The notes below the pieces were generated by a model that was not told where the DNA came from, ran no database searches, and saw only the letters and a list, made by a program, of their open reading frames with translations. DNA of 64,000 bases from Chaetoderma sp. LZ-2023a (Eukaryota; Mollusca; Caudofoveata; Chaetodermatida; Chaetodermatidae): positions 94,119,712 through 94,183,711 of the forward strand of contig CM067369.1 in NCBI GenBank assembly GCA_034401795.1, written 5' to 3'. Of the stretch, positions 22,313 to 33,278 are shown one piece after another. Position 1 is the first letter of the stretch, and each line of letters begins with the position of its first letter. Made by a program: the position numbers and the translations under genes.

Positions 22313-23570
22313 GAACAAGAGGCCCAAGGGTCCTGTATCGCTCACCTGGACCATAGGCATCTCAAATAGAATGGTCATTAACAATAAGTAAAACTCCAAT
22401 GAGTTGAGCAGACTTGTAACAAGAAAACAGAGGCCATGTTTCTTTATGTATCAACTTCTCTTGAACAAACTTTAATGGCGCTTAGTCATCAATATCATAT
22501 CGCCAAAATTTCGGCCCAATCCGTTCAGTGGCTCTGGAGACGAAGTTGTTTTCATGAAAACCAGGCGATCCAAGATGGCCACACAACCATTTTGCAAATC
22601 AAGTTCCTTTAAACAAACTTGGTTCAGCTTGTGCCCTAAACGATATTTTATGACTTTTGAATCAATCGCTCAGTTTCAGCGAAGATCTTTAAAGACATTT
22701 CTAAAAATCGGCCAAATCCAAGATGGCCAGCGGCCAAATTGGCCGATCAGCTTTGTTTGAACAAACTTGAATCTCTACACCCTAAGGATGCTTCCTGCCA
22801 AATATAATTGAAATCGGCCCAGCAGTTTTCGAGAAGACATTTTAAATTTCCCATTGCTTTAGTATGGGAGCTTTTGGCAGGAAAATGATTCAAGATGGCT
22901 ACCAAACCATTTATCCGACAGTTTTAAAAATTGCAAATTTGTGATCAGAATACCAAAAAACATATATAAAACCAATTTCCGCCTCAAAATCGATCAAATA
23001 AAAAAATCTAACATGGTCGCCAAATATGCTGTATTTTGATTGGCCCACTGCGGCCATGTTTTTTGACGGATCAACTTCCCTTGAACAAACTTTAATGGCC
23101 CTTAGTCCCTAATCATATCTGCCAAATTTCGGCCCAATCCGTTCAGCGGTTCTGGAGAAGTCGTTTTCACTAAAACTAGGTCAACCAAAATAGCCACCGA
23201 ACTATTTGACCAATGACGTTCCCTTGAACAAACTTGGTTCAATTCTTGCCCTAGATCATATTTCATGGGGTTTGCTTCAATCCACCAAACGGTTTCGGAG
23301 ATTTTTAAAGACATTTCCTAAAATCAGCCGAAATCCAAGATGGGTGCCAGCCAAATTGGCTGATCGACTTCCTTTGAACAAACTTGGATCCCTATGCCCT
23401 AAGGATACTTCCTGCGAAATATAATTGAAATCGGCCCAGTGGTTCTTGAAAATACATGTAAGTCGTTTAAAGGAAAAGTTGATGGACAGACGACGGATGG
23501 ATGATGGACACACGATGGACGGTCGCCACAGCATAAGCTCACTTGGCCTTTCAGGCCAGGTGAGCTAATA
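22313..23570 (+). mobile_element. Core-repeat element, complete, with 5' and 3' hairpins
   Basis: The left end AGAGGCCCAAGGGTCCTGTA is followed by CTCACCTGGACCATAGGCAT. Cores of about 148-150 bp follow: AACAAACTT boxes at 22463, 22613, 22761, 23085, 23227 and 23377, with AATTTCGGCCCAATCCGTTC and AAGATGGCC. Then a GACGGATGGATGATGGACAC simple repeat. The 3' end is a 31-nt stem-loop (23536-23566) pairing AGCTCAC and TGGCCT with AGGCCA and GTGAGCT, then AATAA. The best preserved member of this group here; non-coding. Confidence 0.8.
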
Positions 23571-23639
23571 ATGATGGTGAGCGATTTTTCGTTTATGTCT
23601 TTTTAGCATCGGGTAACTGACAGGCGGATGAAACGATCG

Positions 23640-24416
23640 TTCTTTGTCCTACAGTAATATTCATGAGCAGTTCCCACCATTTTGCTGTCAGCCTATTGTC
23701 AGTTTATTGCCAGTATGTTGTAAGACTATTACCAGATTAAAGTGGCAAGAAACAATGATGCAGCTGACAATAGACTGGTAATAAGCAGCTGACAACAGAC
23801 TGGTAAGAAACTAATTTGTAGCTGACAACAGGCCGACAATAATGTGACAACAGACTGGCATGCAAATGACAAAACCAGTGGTAGATTCTTGCCAGTGTAT
23901 TGTCATACATACTGCCAGTGTGTTATCAGTTAACTGACGAGAAAATATTTGGGACAAACTTCTGACAACACACTGACAATATAGCTGACAATACAGTGAA
24001 ACTGTTCCAAATCCCTCCTATTGTCAGATATTCAGTGTATTGTCAGTGTATAACCAGTCTGTTGTCAGATGTTAAAATGTTTCCAGTGTATTGTCAGTCT
24101 ATTGTTAGATCAATTTCTCCTATTAGATATATGTTAAGTCTTTGTAAATTTTGAGTGTGTCTTCACTTACTGAGTTTCATAAACCATCATTACCAGTCTG
24201 TTGTTAGTCTATTACCAGCTTATTATCAGTGGGTCAGAGTACAAGATGGCATCTGACAATAAACTGACAATAGACTGAAAATACACTGGCAATCATCTGA
24301 CAATTTATTACCAGTTTATTACCATATCTGACAATAGTATGACAACACACTGGTTTCACACTGACAATAGGCTGTAATAGACTGACAATAGACTGGTAAT
24401 AAGTGAATTTTTCCTA
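23640..24416. mobile_element. CTGACAATAGACTGGTAA word-array element
   Basis: More than thirty variants of TTGTCAGTCTATTACCAG and its inverse CTGACAATAGACTGGTAATA in mixed orientation. A short unique core lies at about 24110-24190. Words are spaced irregularly, unlike a satellite. No terminal inverted repeat longer than the words themselves was found. Strong secondary structure is expected from the mixed orientation. Confidence 0.6.
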
Positions 24417-25071
24417 AGGGAATTCCTTTATGGAATTATGCAGCATAAACAATCATGGACAACCTCAGATATTTTACCGGGAATGTCTGTGATTGTCCGT
24501 GCCTGTCTTCAGCTCTGCCAAACATGGACTTTCTTTGTGGCATTCTCATCAATGACATATATTTAATCTCAAAATATTCAGTTTCATCTACACTTTAATA
24601 CCACAGCCCATTCATTCAAGGTGCAACATTAATTGATATACATTATATATATAGCATAATTAAAATATCTAACAAAATACATCTTATGTATGAGGATTGT
24701 GTAACCTTACTGTGAGATATGCCGAAATAATAAGTAAAGTAGTTAACTGTTATAAAATGCCTCCTAACTTCAGGCCTACAATTAAAGATAATAAACTTTG
24801 ACAAGCCCTGTGTGAGGTAATAATAGATAACAACTATAATTTCAGAAGGCATTAACAATGTATGATAACCCTGTTTGATGTGAATGCTATAACCTTAGAT
24901 TGTTAACATACTACATGTATTAGAAAGACTGGTCACTGCATTAATATAGAGCTTAAGAAGTTGAACCCAAATTGATTACCATCAATAAATCTCAGCAAAT
25001 TAATAAAATACATTCTTCCCAATACAGCTATTTCTATTTTAAGGTTACTTAGTGCTAAGCAGTCTATTTAT
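24417..25071. other. Interval without recognised features
   Basis: A segment around 24890-25040 (TTGTTAACATACTACATGTA, AATAAATCTCAGCAAATTAA, TTTTAAGGTTACTTAGTGCT) resembles 1335-1500, so an old repeat may lie here. No gene seen. Confidence 0.4.
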
Positions 25072-25301
25072 CCCTTTGATGCTCAAGCCGGCCAAAACAC
25101 ACCTCTGCAGTGGTCTTGATGAATGCACATTTGCAGGCCAAGAGAAGACTATTAAAAAGAATTTACCACTGTAATGCCTGCCGTCGATAACCGAGCCAGT
25201 CATTCCGGTGTTAAGTTCTCAAAAAGTCCTTTTTGGCCTGTAAATGGACATTTAATGAGCAAATATTTTGATTTTCTTAACCGCATTTGACCATTAAAGG
25301 G
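25072..25301. mobile_element. Family B foldback MITE
   Basis: Starts CCCTTTGATGCTCAAGCCGG and ends GACCATTAAAGGG. Inner arms ACCACTGTAATGCCTG and CGAGCCAGTCATTCCGG are partly decayed. Confidence 0.75.
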
Positions 25302-25309
25302 CTACCAGA

Positions 25310-25625
25310 TATATGTCAGTCTTTTAAAGATCGTAAAATAAAATTCAATAGCCGCCAAACATGCTACATTTTGATTGATTCAGTAGCCATATTTTTTTTA
25401 TGTTTTAACTTTTTTTTAACAAAGTTTAACAGTTTGAACAGAATTAGATCTTTATGCGCTCTGGATGCTTCCTGCCAAATTTGGATGAAATCCATCAGAG
25501 GTTCCTGAGAAGCAGTTGTTTGAAGAAAAAGTTGACGGACGGATGTAGGATGACGAAATGCAGAATGGACAATGGCCACTCGCCAGACCCAAAGATCACT
25601 TGCCCATTCTTGCCAGGTGAGATAA
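25310..25625 (+). mobile_element. 3' remnant of a core-repeat element
   Basis: One module (GCCGCCAAACATGCTACATT, GCTTCCTGCCAAATTTGG), then GTTGACGGACGGATG and ATCACTTGCCCATTCTTGCCAGGTGAG, the decayed 3' hairpin of the 22313-type element. Confidence 0.65.
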
Positions 25626-25639
25626 TGGAAAAACCTAAA

Positions 25640-26008
25640 ACTCCCACCAGTGAGACAGAAGGAAACAAAACCACCATTTTTCTGTTATACAAAAATTGGT
25701 CTAAAGCCCCAAACAAAGTTACCATAACATTTAAAAGCAGTCTACAGAAGCCAATTCAGAAAACCAAAAACATGCACAACAGCCGCTTCAACAAAATTTA
25801 TGCGAGAACCGACATCTTTAAATTCACCATTATTCCCAATATGATAAGAGATTGGAACACACTATCGCAAGATCACCTAAGCAGTTCAGAAAGGTCAACA
25901 AATCCAGCAAAAATTTATAGAATTACTCAGAGAAAAACAATACATCTAACTGAGCTACTTGATGAATGTGCGGAAAAGAACGTCCTCTGGAAGTGCCGCC
26001 ATAACTAA
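25640..26008 (+). pseudogene. LINE ORF2 C-terminal piece
   Basis: The downstream part of the 184-codon ORF (from about 25690) resembles the extreme C-terminus of CR1/Jockey-type LINE ORF2: TKNMHNSRFNKIYARTDIFK followed by TIIPNMIRDWNTLS, where the family has a (Y/F)ARTDxYKxSFFPxTIxxWNxL block. The first ~60 codons belong to the preceding core-repeat remnant and are not LINE. The RT domain is absent; a dead 5'-truncated insertion. After the stop, 26075-26140 (CTCAACTTTACGACTTTGCA) is shared with 44910-44950. Confidence 0.65.
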
Positions 26009-26146
26009 TCAAGATCCAATATACTTAAATTGCCACCGTTAGGAAGGCAACTTTAAAACATGAAATGTGGGTGCAATGCATTGCAACCACGACGCTCAAC
26101 TTTACGACTTTGCAATGAACTATGAAGCTTGACTTCAAACTTAAAA

Positions 26147-26838
26147 CAAGATGCTCAAGGGCTCACCTGGAACATTAGCATTTAGACCATCTTCCTTTAA
26201 ATAAACATAATGGATAGTTTTTGGAAAATCCAAGATGAACACATACACACCCCAACAAATTGACCAAGTAAACTTCTCGTTTGATATAGTAATGCGTTCT
26301 ACTCAAGTTTTATTGAAATCTGATTATTGATTATGATTCCGGAAAATTTTCAGTAAATCCAAGATGGGCACCATAAAATCAAACAGTCAGAACTTTGAAT
26401 AGAAGTTCTAGAACCTACATGTACCACCGTAAGATCCTTCTGGCCAAATTTGGTTAAAATCCACTAAGTTGTTAAGGAGATGCGATTTTTACCAAAAAAT
26501 TGACCCAGCAAAATTCTGAATAGATGTTCTAGAGTCTACTAAGATAGGATCTGTCTAGTCAAATTCTCTCATATAGCTAAGCCGCGCATTGACAATTTCC
26601 AGTAAATTTTTCCATAAGATTTTCACACCAAAAAATTGACCAAGCAAAATTCTGAATATAAGTTCTGGTGAAGCCTACCACCATAGAAACCTTCCAGCAA
26701 AATTTGGTTAAAATCTACCAAGTGGTTAAGGAGATATTGAACACAAAAATTGATCAATCAAAAATCTGAATAGATATTCTGGAGCCTAGTATTAGATAGG
26801 GTCCTTCAAGCCAAATATGGTTGAAATCCACCAAGTAG
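26147..26838 (+). mobile_element. Core-repeat element, left half (split by a 5.5-kb insertion)
   Basis: The left end CAAGATGCTCAAGGGCTCACCTGGAACATTAGCAT belongs to the 22313/43118 group. Cores include TTCTGAATAGATGTTCTAGA, GGATAGTTTTTGGAAAATCC and AAATCCACCAAGTAGTTAA. The last core stops mid-module at 26842 and resumes at 32333 (GATACGCTTTGTCACTTTCC). Confidence 0.7.
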
Positions 26839-27377
26839 TTAAAGGTCCCCTAAAATGCCACATACCTACTTAGTGAAATTGCATAGGAAAACTATGATAG
26901 AAATCACTTACAGAAGTTATTTCATGAAAATTAGCTCAGTTTTCCGAAAATAGCAAAATTAAGATTGAATGACCTTATCAAATGTGCAAAACCCGCCTGA
27001 TGTCATCGGATGAAGACGCGTCATAGAGTGAGCGCCTTTGTTCACATTTGAGTTAGTAAATGTCATGTTTTTATTTTAATCCACAACTGCGTTAAGTTCA
27101 ACATAATTTTTATATTTACTAAATTTAGTATCGGTGGCTAGCTGATATATCAATATATAATATACAAGTCATCAGATAATGCTTACACTAAGAAAGTTGT
27201 GTCAAAATTCAAGCTACGACCCCAGGGTTCCTACTTAGAAATCTGGCGTTGGTTCAGTGTGAATGCCTGAAAATAATATTTTCAGAAACAGGAATAATAG
27301 AAGTAACAACTAATGCATAGGGCTTATCGTTGCACGCAAAATTTCTATGAAAGCTAAACTATCCAGACAAATTTATA

Positions 27378-27540
27378 CTTTTAGCAACAGTAACAACGCT
27401 GCCGCCGCTGATAGCGACACCGATGACAACCAATGATGACGACGACAACAACCAATGCCGATAACGATAATGGCGGTGGTAGTGGCAGCAGCACTGCCAC
27501 CACTGCTAGTGTTCAGCGCAGCAGCCAGAGCATTCTGTAG
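27378..27540. repeat. Degenerate trinucleotide tract
   Basis: Imperfect GAC/AAC/ACC/GCC triplets (GATGACGACGACAACAACC, GGCGGTGGTAGTGGCAGCAG). The Ala/Ser-rich minus-strand ORF across it is a by-product. Confidence 0.7.
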
Positions 27541-27983
27541 GAGGTAGGTTGCCATCTCTGAACGATTATATATTAGAATTCATGGAATATTTGTCTTCCA
27601 GAAAATTGGCGTTTTGACATTTCTATAGGCTGCTTAAAAGCTTGTCCTTAAGAAATACAAATTAACAGTACATTTTATATTCATAACCTATCAAAGATGG
27701 GTTATTCTCCCATATGAAGGGTGGGAGCGCGGATATAATGTAAAATTGTCTGCTCTGAGAAACCATTTCCTGCATTCTGGGTGATACAAGAGCTTCTTTA
27801 CTTAGCTTTAAATTGTAGATATAGCTTCATTTTAAGAGGACTTATTGATACATTGAAATCTTTTTTGGATCCTAATCCGCACATGTAATCTCATGTATGC
27901 TATAGCCTAAATATGGTCTATCTAATTGGATTAGTGTTATTCTATAGGCTAGGCATAATGTAAGAAATATTACATTCATTATT

Positions 27984-29338
27984 AGCTCACCTGGCCTGAA
28001 GGGTCAATTGAGCTTATGCCATGCCGATCGTCCGTCTGTTGCGCCTCGTCCGTCATCTATCGTCTGTCGACCAACATTTTCTTCAAAAGCCTACTCATTA
28101 ACCACTTGACCGATTTTAATTAAACTTGGCTGGGAGCATCCTTGGGTGGTAGGCCTAAGAATTTCTATTCAAAATTTTTCTTGGTCAATTTTTCCGGCGG
28201 TCATCTTTTCCAAAAATTATATGGAAATCATTTAAAACGCTACTCCTCCAATATCAATAGCCCGATATGGACGAAACTCTGGTGGAATAATCCTGTGGTG
28301 GTACTTTTCAACACTTCTAACGAATATTTTGATTGGTCAATTTTTCTGGTGGTCATCTTGGATTTTCCGAGGATTTTGGGACATCATTGTTTCTTTAAAC
28401 TTTTTCTTTAAAAGCCTTGGTTGGAATAATCATGTGGTTGTATGCTTCAACACTTCTAACGAGAATTTTGATTGGTTAGTTTTTCCGGCGATCATCTTGG
28501 ATTTTTTTAACGTTTCGAGAAATCAGATAAAAACCTACTCCTCATTAAACACTTGGCGGATTTCAAGCAAACTCGGTGGGACGAACCCTAGACCAATATG
28601 CTTCATAACCTGTATCCACAATTTTTGATTCGTCAATTTTTTCGGCGCCCATCTTCAAACGCTACTCTTCATTAACTGCCTGGGCAATTTTAACCAAACT
28701 TGGCTGGAAGGATACTAGCCTGATAGGTTTCAGACCTTGTACACAGAATTTTGATTGGTCAATTTTGGCCAGCTTGGATTGTCCAAAAATTTTGGGAAAC
28801 CAGTTAAAAATCTACTCCTCATTAACCACTTGGCCAATTTTAAGCAAACTTGGCTGAAAGGACTCTAGAGTGCTATGCTTCAGAACATGTATACAGAATT
28901 TTGACTGCTTGATTTTTTTTGGGTTATCATCTTGGATTTTCAGAAAGATGCCGGGAGATCGTTTAAAATGCAACTCCTCATTAACTGCTTTGTCAATTTC
29001 AACCAAATTTGGCTGGAACGATTCTATAGCGTCAGCCTCTAGAAATCCTATTCTGAATTTAGATAGGTCAATGTTTTGGCAGCCATCTTTGATTTTCTTT
29101 AAATTTTCCGGAACCATTTAAAAATGGTACTCCTAAGTAATGACACAATTTCACCAAAACTTAGGTTGAAAGATCCTTTGACAGTAGGCTTCAACATATC
29201 AAACGAAAATCTTGATTGCTCAATTTTTTGCTGGCCATCTTGGATTTTCCAAAAGTTATCCATCATGTCTATTTAAATGCAAATGATTCACATGCTAATC
29301 ATTCAGGTGAGCGTCACAGGCCCTTGGGCCTCTTGTAA
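27984..29338 (-). mobile_element. Core-repeat element, reverse orientation
   Basis: Begins on the plus strand with the inverted 3' hairpin AGCTCACCTGGCCTGAAGGG to TTGAGCT (27984-28014), then the inverted microsatellite (CCGTCTGTTGCGCCTCGTCC), then 140-170-bp cores (ATTTTGATTGGTCAATTTTT, GGTCATCTTGGATTTTCC, CTACTCCTCATTAACCACTT). Ends with the inverted left end CAGGTGAGCGTCACAGGCCC and AGGCCCTTGGGCCTCT-type hairpin near 29320-29336. Nested inside the 26843-32328 insertion. Confidence 0.75.
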
Positions 29339-30900
29339 AAAAAATAGGAGTAAGATGGATTTTGAAAAAGAGATGAGATTGGGCCGTGGCCCCTCGACAG
29401 CCCACATGCTCCGGGGAAGTGGCATCCCACCCGGCCACCTTGACAACCACTCTCTTCATCACCGCATCTGACAGATATGATAGCTATTAATTGTTTGTAG
29501 GCTTATAAGTAAAGATGAATAAAACATGTGCAGATACCTCATATTTAAAAATGGAGATGATAGCCATTGAAGACATTGTGTGCCCAATTTGCAAACAAAA
29601 TTATTTTATGTAAGTAACAGTAGCACAACAATTACGCAGCACAGTGTACTTATAAGTCCTGCTCGTTGCCAGTCGCGAGGATTGTCGCATTAGTTTTTTA
29701 AAAGCTCAGGTAAAAGTTAGGTTTTTATATTTATGATTCAATAGCTTCATAATTATTTGTATCATGGCCCATGGGTGTGGGCGGGTTGGGAGGGTGATTC
29801 AACACCCAAAACCCTTCGCTACACCACTGGTTCAAATCTCCGATTTTCTTAGGATTTGCTTTAGATTTTTTCTCAGAATAAGAGCAAAGATTCGAAATCC
29901 TAGTACATGCAGGTAAACTCAGGCACTCACCTCACTACACGCATGCACAGACACACGCACACACACAAGCATACAGGCAGGCCCATGTGCAATACAATTT
30001 TTCTAGGGGTCGGTGGGGAGCTAAGGTATTGAATATGAACGAACGCATTAGCTACCTTTTTTATCGCATTACCCTCAGCCTGAATGGGCCATATAGAAGA
30101 GGATATATTGCATTCGGGTCTGTCTACCTCTGCCTGCGTTCATACGAGATTGCGTACATGCCCAGATCTCTATCCAATTAAGTGACACGCTATATTGTTA
30201 CGATTAATGGCCGCCTTTGTTAAAGATGTAAACAAAATGAGAACGATAGGCTGACCGACCAACAAACAGACTGATTACCTTGCAGGCAGCTAATAAACCG
30301 ATAGGCTGATAAACCGAGAGGCTAATAAACCGGCGTACACCATATATTTGCGAGCTGCAACCAAACACTTCTGATCCAATATTTGGCTCAAGGTTTACCG
30401 CAAGAAAGGTTACTATCTTGTGCTAGGATTTTCAAATGCAGACACTGATTGACATCTCAGGTACTGTTAGTCCATTTTGGCGCAAATTCAACTCACAATT
30501 TTTTGTCACCGTGTGCTAGCATTCCTGCCACATTGATCATGGTGCGAAAGAGAATCAAAAAATGTGGATAATTTGAAATTTAAGAAAATGTGACAAAACG
30601 GACGGGCAATGGTCTGCAATCTGATTGTTCTCGTTACTGTTAATGTCACTTTGTTACCCGTGAATAAAGAATAACACTTCAATCTTGGAGCTTCTATTTG
30701 TATTAGTAAGTTGCTAACCGGATGTCAAAGTGATTATGTTTATTATTGCCACATTGTCATTATACGTTCTGATGTCCAGTCCTAAATGCATTAAGTACAC
30801 CTTTAATGTAAATGAACCTGTAAACTTCGCGCAATTTATATATTTACATTGATGTTTATATTATATATTATTTACGATGTATATGCAAGCATTTATATAA
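29339..30900. other. Interval inside the 5.5-kb insertion
   Basis: A CACACGCACACACACAAGC patch at 29950-29970 and GATAGGCTGATAAACCGA repeated two to three times (30255-30330). ORFs 29277-29471 and 29987-30181 carry no recognisable domain. Confidence 0.4.
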
Positions 30901-30903
30901 GTT

Positions 30904-30909
30904 AATGTG

Positions 30910-30965
<56 letters not shown>

Positions 30966-30990
30966 TGTGCATGCATGTGTGTGTGTGTGA
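30904..30990. repeat. (GTGC)n microsatellite
   Basis: About 15 GTGC units followed by a (TG)n tail at 30976-30990. Confidence 0.95.
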
Positions 30991-31079
30991 GTCTTTGGCA
31001 TAATAATAGGCTAATATTTTGAGAAGTCCACCTTCCACCTTTGGCTTTAAATTTTTGAGACCAAAATGATGATACTTCT

Positions 31080-31345
31080 TCAGGACTCACCCACCCACCC
31101 ACCCAATCAACTATCCATCAACCCACCCGCACTCATGTTTATGCATGCACGCACACACACCCACTCGCCCGCTTGCCCGGCCACTCACCCGCCCACCAGC
31201 TCGCTCATCTGTCCACTCACCCAACCACTCGCTCGGCCACCTGCCCGCCTGCGTGATCACAAGCCAGCCCACCCGCCCACTCACTTTCACACACACGGGC
31301 ACATGCATGCACGCTCTCTAATGCACGACCAAACACATGCATGCA
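31080..31345. repeat. CACCC/CACT-rich low-complexity tract
   Basis: CACCCACCCACCCACCC grades into CACTCGCCCGC, CCACTCACCCGCCCACC and GCATGCACGC runs. Pro/His/Thr-rich ORFs on both strands are by-products. A (G)19 run follows at 31699-31717. Confidence 0.8.
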
Positions 31346-32332
31346 CGCATGCATGGACCTCATCATTATCATCATCTTTATTTAATCAGTATCGCCATAT
31401 TTCTATTTTTATCCACATGCATTTTGGACAAGAAACGGATAAGATAAAGCAAATGCCTCTGTCTGTTTGTTCGTCCATCCGCGTAGTCAGTCTGTACGTT
31501 TACTCACCTGTCTGGCCGGCCTGCTATCTCCGCTGAAACTGTTTGGCGGATTCAATGTACCATAACAACTCCCCACCCTTTGCTGTTTCAAGCCGCCCTT
31601 GCCCCTCAATATAAATTCTTCTCTCAATCAGCAATCATATGGGTAACTCACATAACAAACTTGTTTGTCTGGGTGGGGTGGATGGGGTTGGGATGGTTGG
31701 GGGGGGGGGGGGGGGGGCTCTACCACGTCCACATTATCATGCACCTGTGATGTGATGGCAGATATATGGATGACTTCAATGAGTATTTGCAGCCAATCTA
31801 GATGTTCGACTCAAAGGTTCTTATAGTTAGGCCTATATTATCAATGATATTCATTGTGGAGTTTTAGCATACATCTTCCCATGAGAATCTTAACCTATAT
31901 GTGGAGATACAAATAGGCCAACAAGGCTACTTTAGTTCAAGGTTTTATTTCTTCAGATATAGGATATTATTATTTTTATATCTGAATTGCGTTATAATAT
32001 AAAATATTTCAACTTATCTCATGATTCTGTAGACATATAAAATTTATTGCGCAAGCTCTATTACTTTCGGAGGTACATACGCTTGAACGCGCATACCCTG
32101 TGTTTTCTACGACGGTCATCTTCCCGCCTTCATCCGATGATGTCATAAGTCTTGCGTTCAATTGCGTTTTGTTTTTCCAAGCGGGTTAAAATGACCGACT
32201 TTGGGACGTAATTTTGTCTATTTACCAGTCAAAATTTTCGAAATGATGTATCTACATCAACTTATAGTATTGGCCCCAATATCTTTAGGGGTATATATGT
32301 ATTTTCGAATATGCATTTTCCAGGACCTTTAA

Positions 32333-33265
32333 GCAACAGATACGCTTTGTCACTTTCCAGTAAATGTTTTACAAAATCTAAGATTTTCACCAAAAGCATT
32401 GACCATTCAAAAATCTCAAGCGAAGATCTAGAGCCTCCCTCCATAGGAGACTCAAAGCCAAATTTGGTAAATGTTTTGATATTCAGCAAAAAAAATTTCA
32501 ATAAAAAATTTGAAAAACTTCACACCTAATTTGGTTTAAACCTGTCAAAAGCTAAGGGAGGAGATGCGTTTTGACACTTTTCGGTAGATTCTTATAAAAT
32601 CTAAGGTTTCACCAAAAACTTACCAATCAAAATTCTGAATAGAAGTTCTAGAGCCTACCATGATAGGACCCCTCCAGGCAAATTTAGTTGAAATCCATCA
32701 AGAAGCTAAGGAGGAGATACGTTTTGACACTTTCCAGTAATTTTTTTATAAAATCTAAGATTTTCACCCAAAAAATTTACAATCAAAAATATGAATAGAG
32801 GTTCTAGACCCTACATCCATAGAATCCTTCTGGCCAAATTTGGTCGAAATCTGTCAAGAAGATAAGGAGGATCGAGATGCATTTTGACACTTTCCGGTAA
32901 ATTTTATTACAAAATCTAAGCTTTTCACCCAAAAAATTGACCAATCAAAAATAAATTGAATAGATCTTCTTGAGCCTACCTCCATAAGATCCTTCAAGGC
33001 AAATTTGACTGAAATTTGTCGAGGAGATGCATTTTGGCACTTTCTGGTAAATCTCTATAAAATCTAAGATTTTTTACCAGAAAATTGAAGAATCAAAAAC
33101 TTGAATAGAAGAGTAGAGCCTACCTCCATAGGATCCTTACAGGCAAATTTGGTTAAAATTCGCCAAAGCAGTTTATGAGGATACATTTTAAAGTAAAGGT
33201 TAAGGGATGGATGGACGGATGGACGGACGACAGACGGACATTCTGACCAGGTGAGTTAACAAATA
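32333..33265 (+). mobile_element. Core-repeat element, right half (continues 26147-26838)
   Basis: Resumes mid-core. Cores of about 150-165 bp follow with TTTTGACACTTTCCGGTAAA, TCTAAGATTTTCACC, GTTCTAGAGCCTACC and GGCAAATTTGGTTGAAAT. Then GGATGGATGGACGGATGGAC and GACGACAGACGGAC (33209-33240), then GACCAGGTGAGTTAAC. Confidence 0.75.
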
Positions 33266-33278
33266 TAGGCTTATCAAC

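Larger units (their letters stand above)
26843..32328. mobile_element. 5.5-kb TTAA-flanked composite insertion
   Basis: Flanked by TTAA at 26839-26842 and 32329-32332. It begins AGGTCCCCTAAAATGC and ends GCATTTTCCAGGACCT, an imperfect inverted end. A second inverted match lies inside the ends: TGATGTCATCGGATGAAGAC (26998-27017) against CTTCATCCGATGATGTCA (32129-32146). Comparing intact cores, the host module reads GTTAAGGAGGAGATACG where this one is interrupted, consistent with a TTAA duplication. No transposase ORF was found. It carries a reverse core-repeat element (27984-29338) and simple repeats. TTAA choice points to piggyBac-type machinery (inference). Confidence 0.7.

Noticed and set aside
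23640-24416. CRISPR-like or regulatory-site array
   Set aside because: Words vary, alternate in orientation and have irregular gaps; no cas-type genes or promoter context.
27373-27555. Ala/Ser-rich 60-codon ORF
   Set aside because: Product of a degenerate triplet repeat.
31066-31536. 156-codon Pro/His/Thr-rich ORF
   Set aside because: It follows a CACCC/CACT low-complexity tract. The opposite strand is equally open, and it has no domain.
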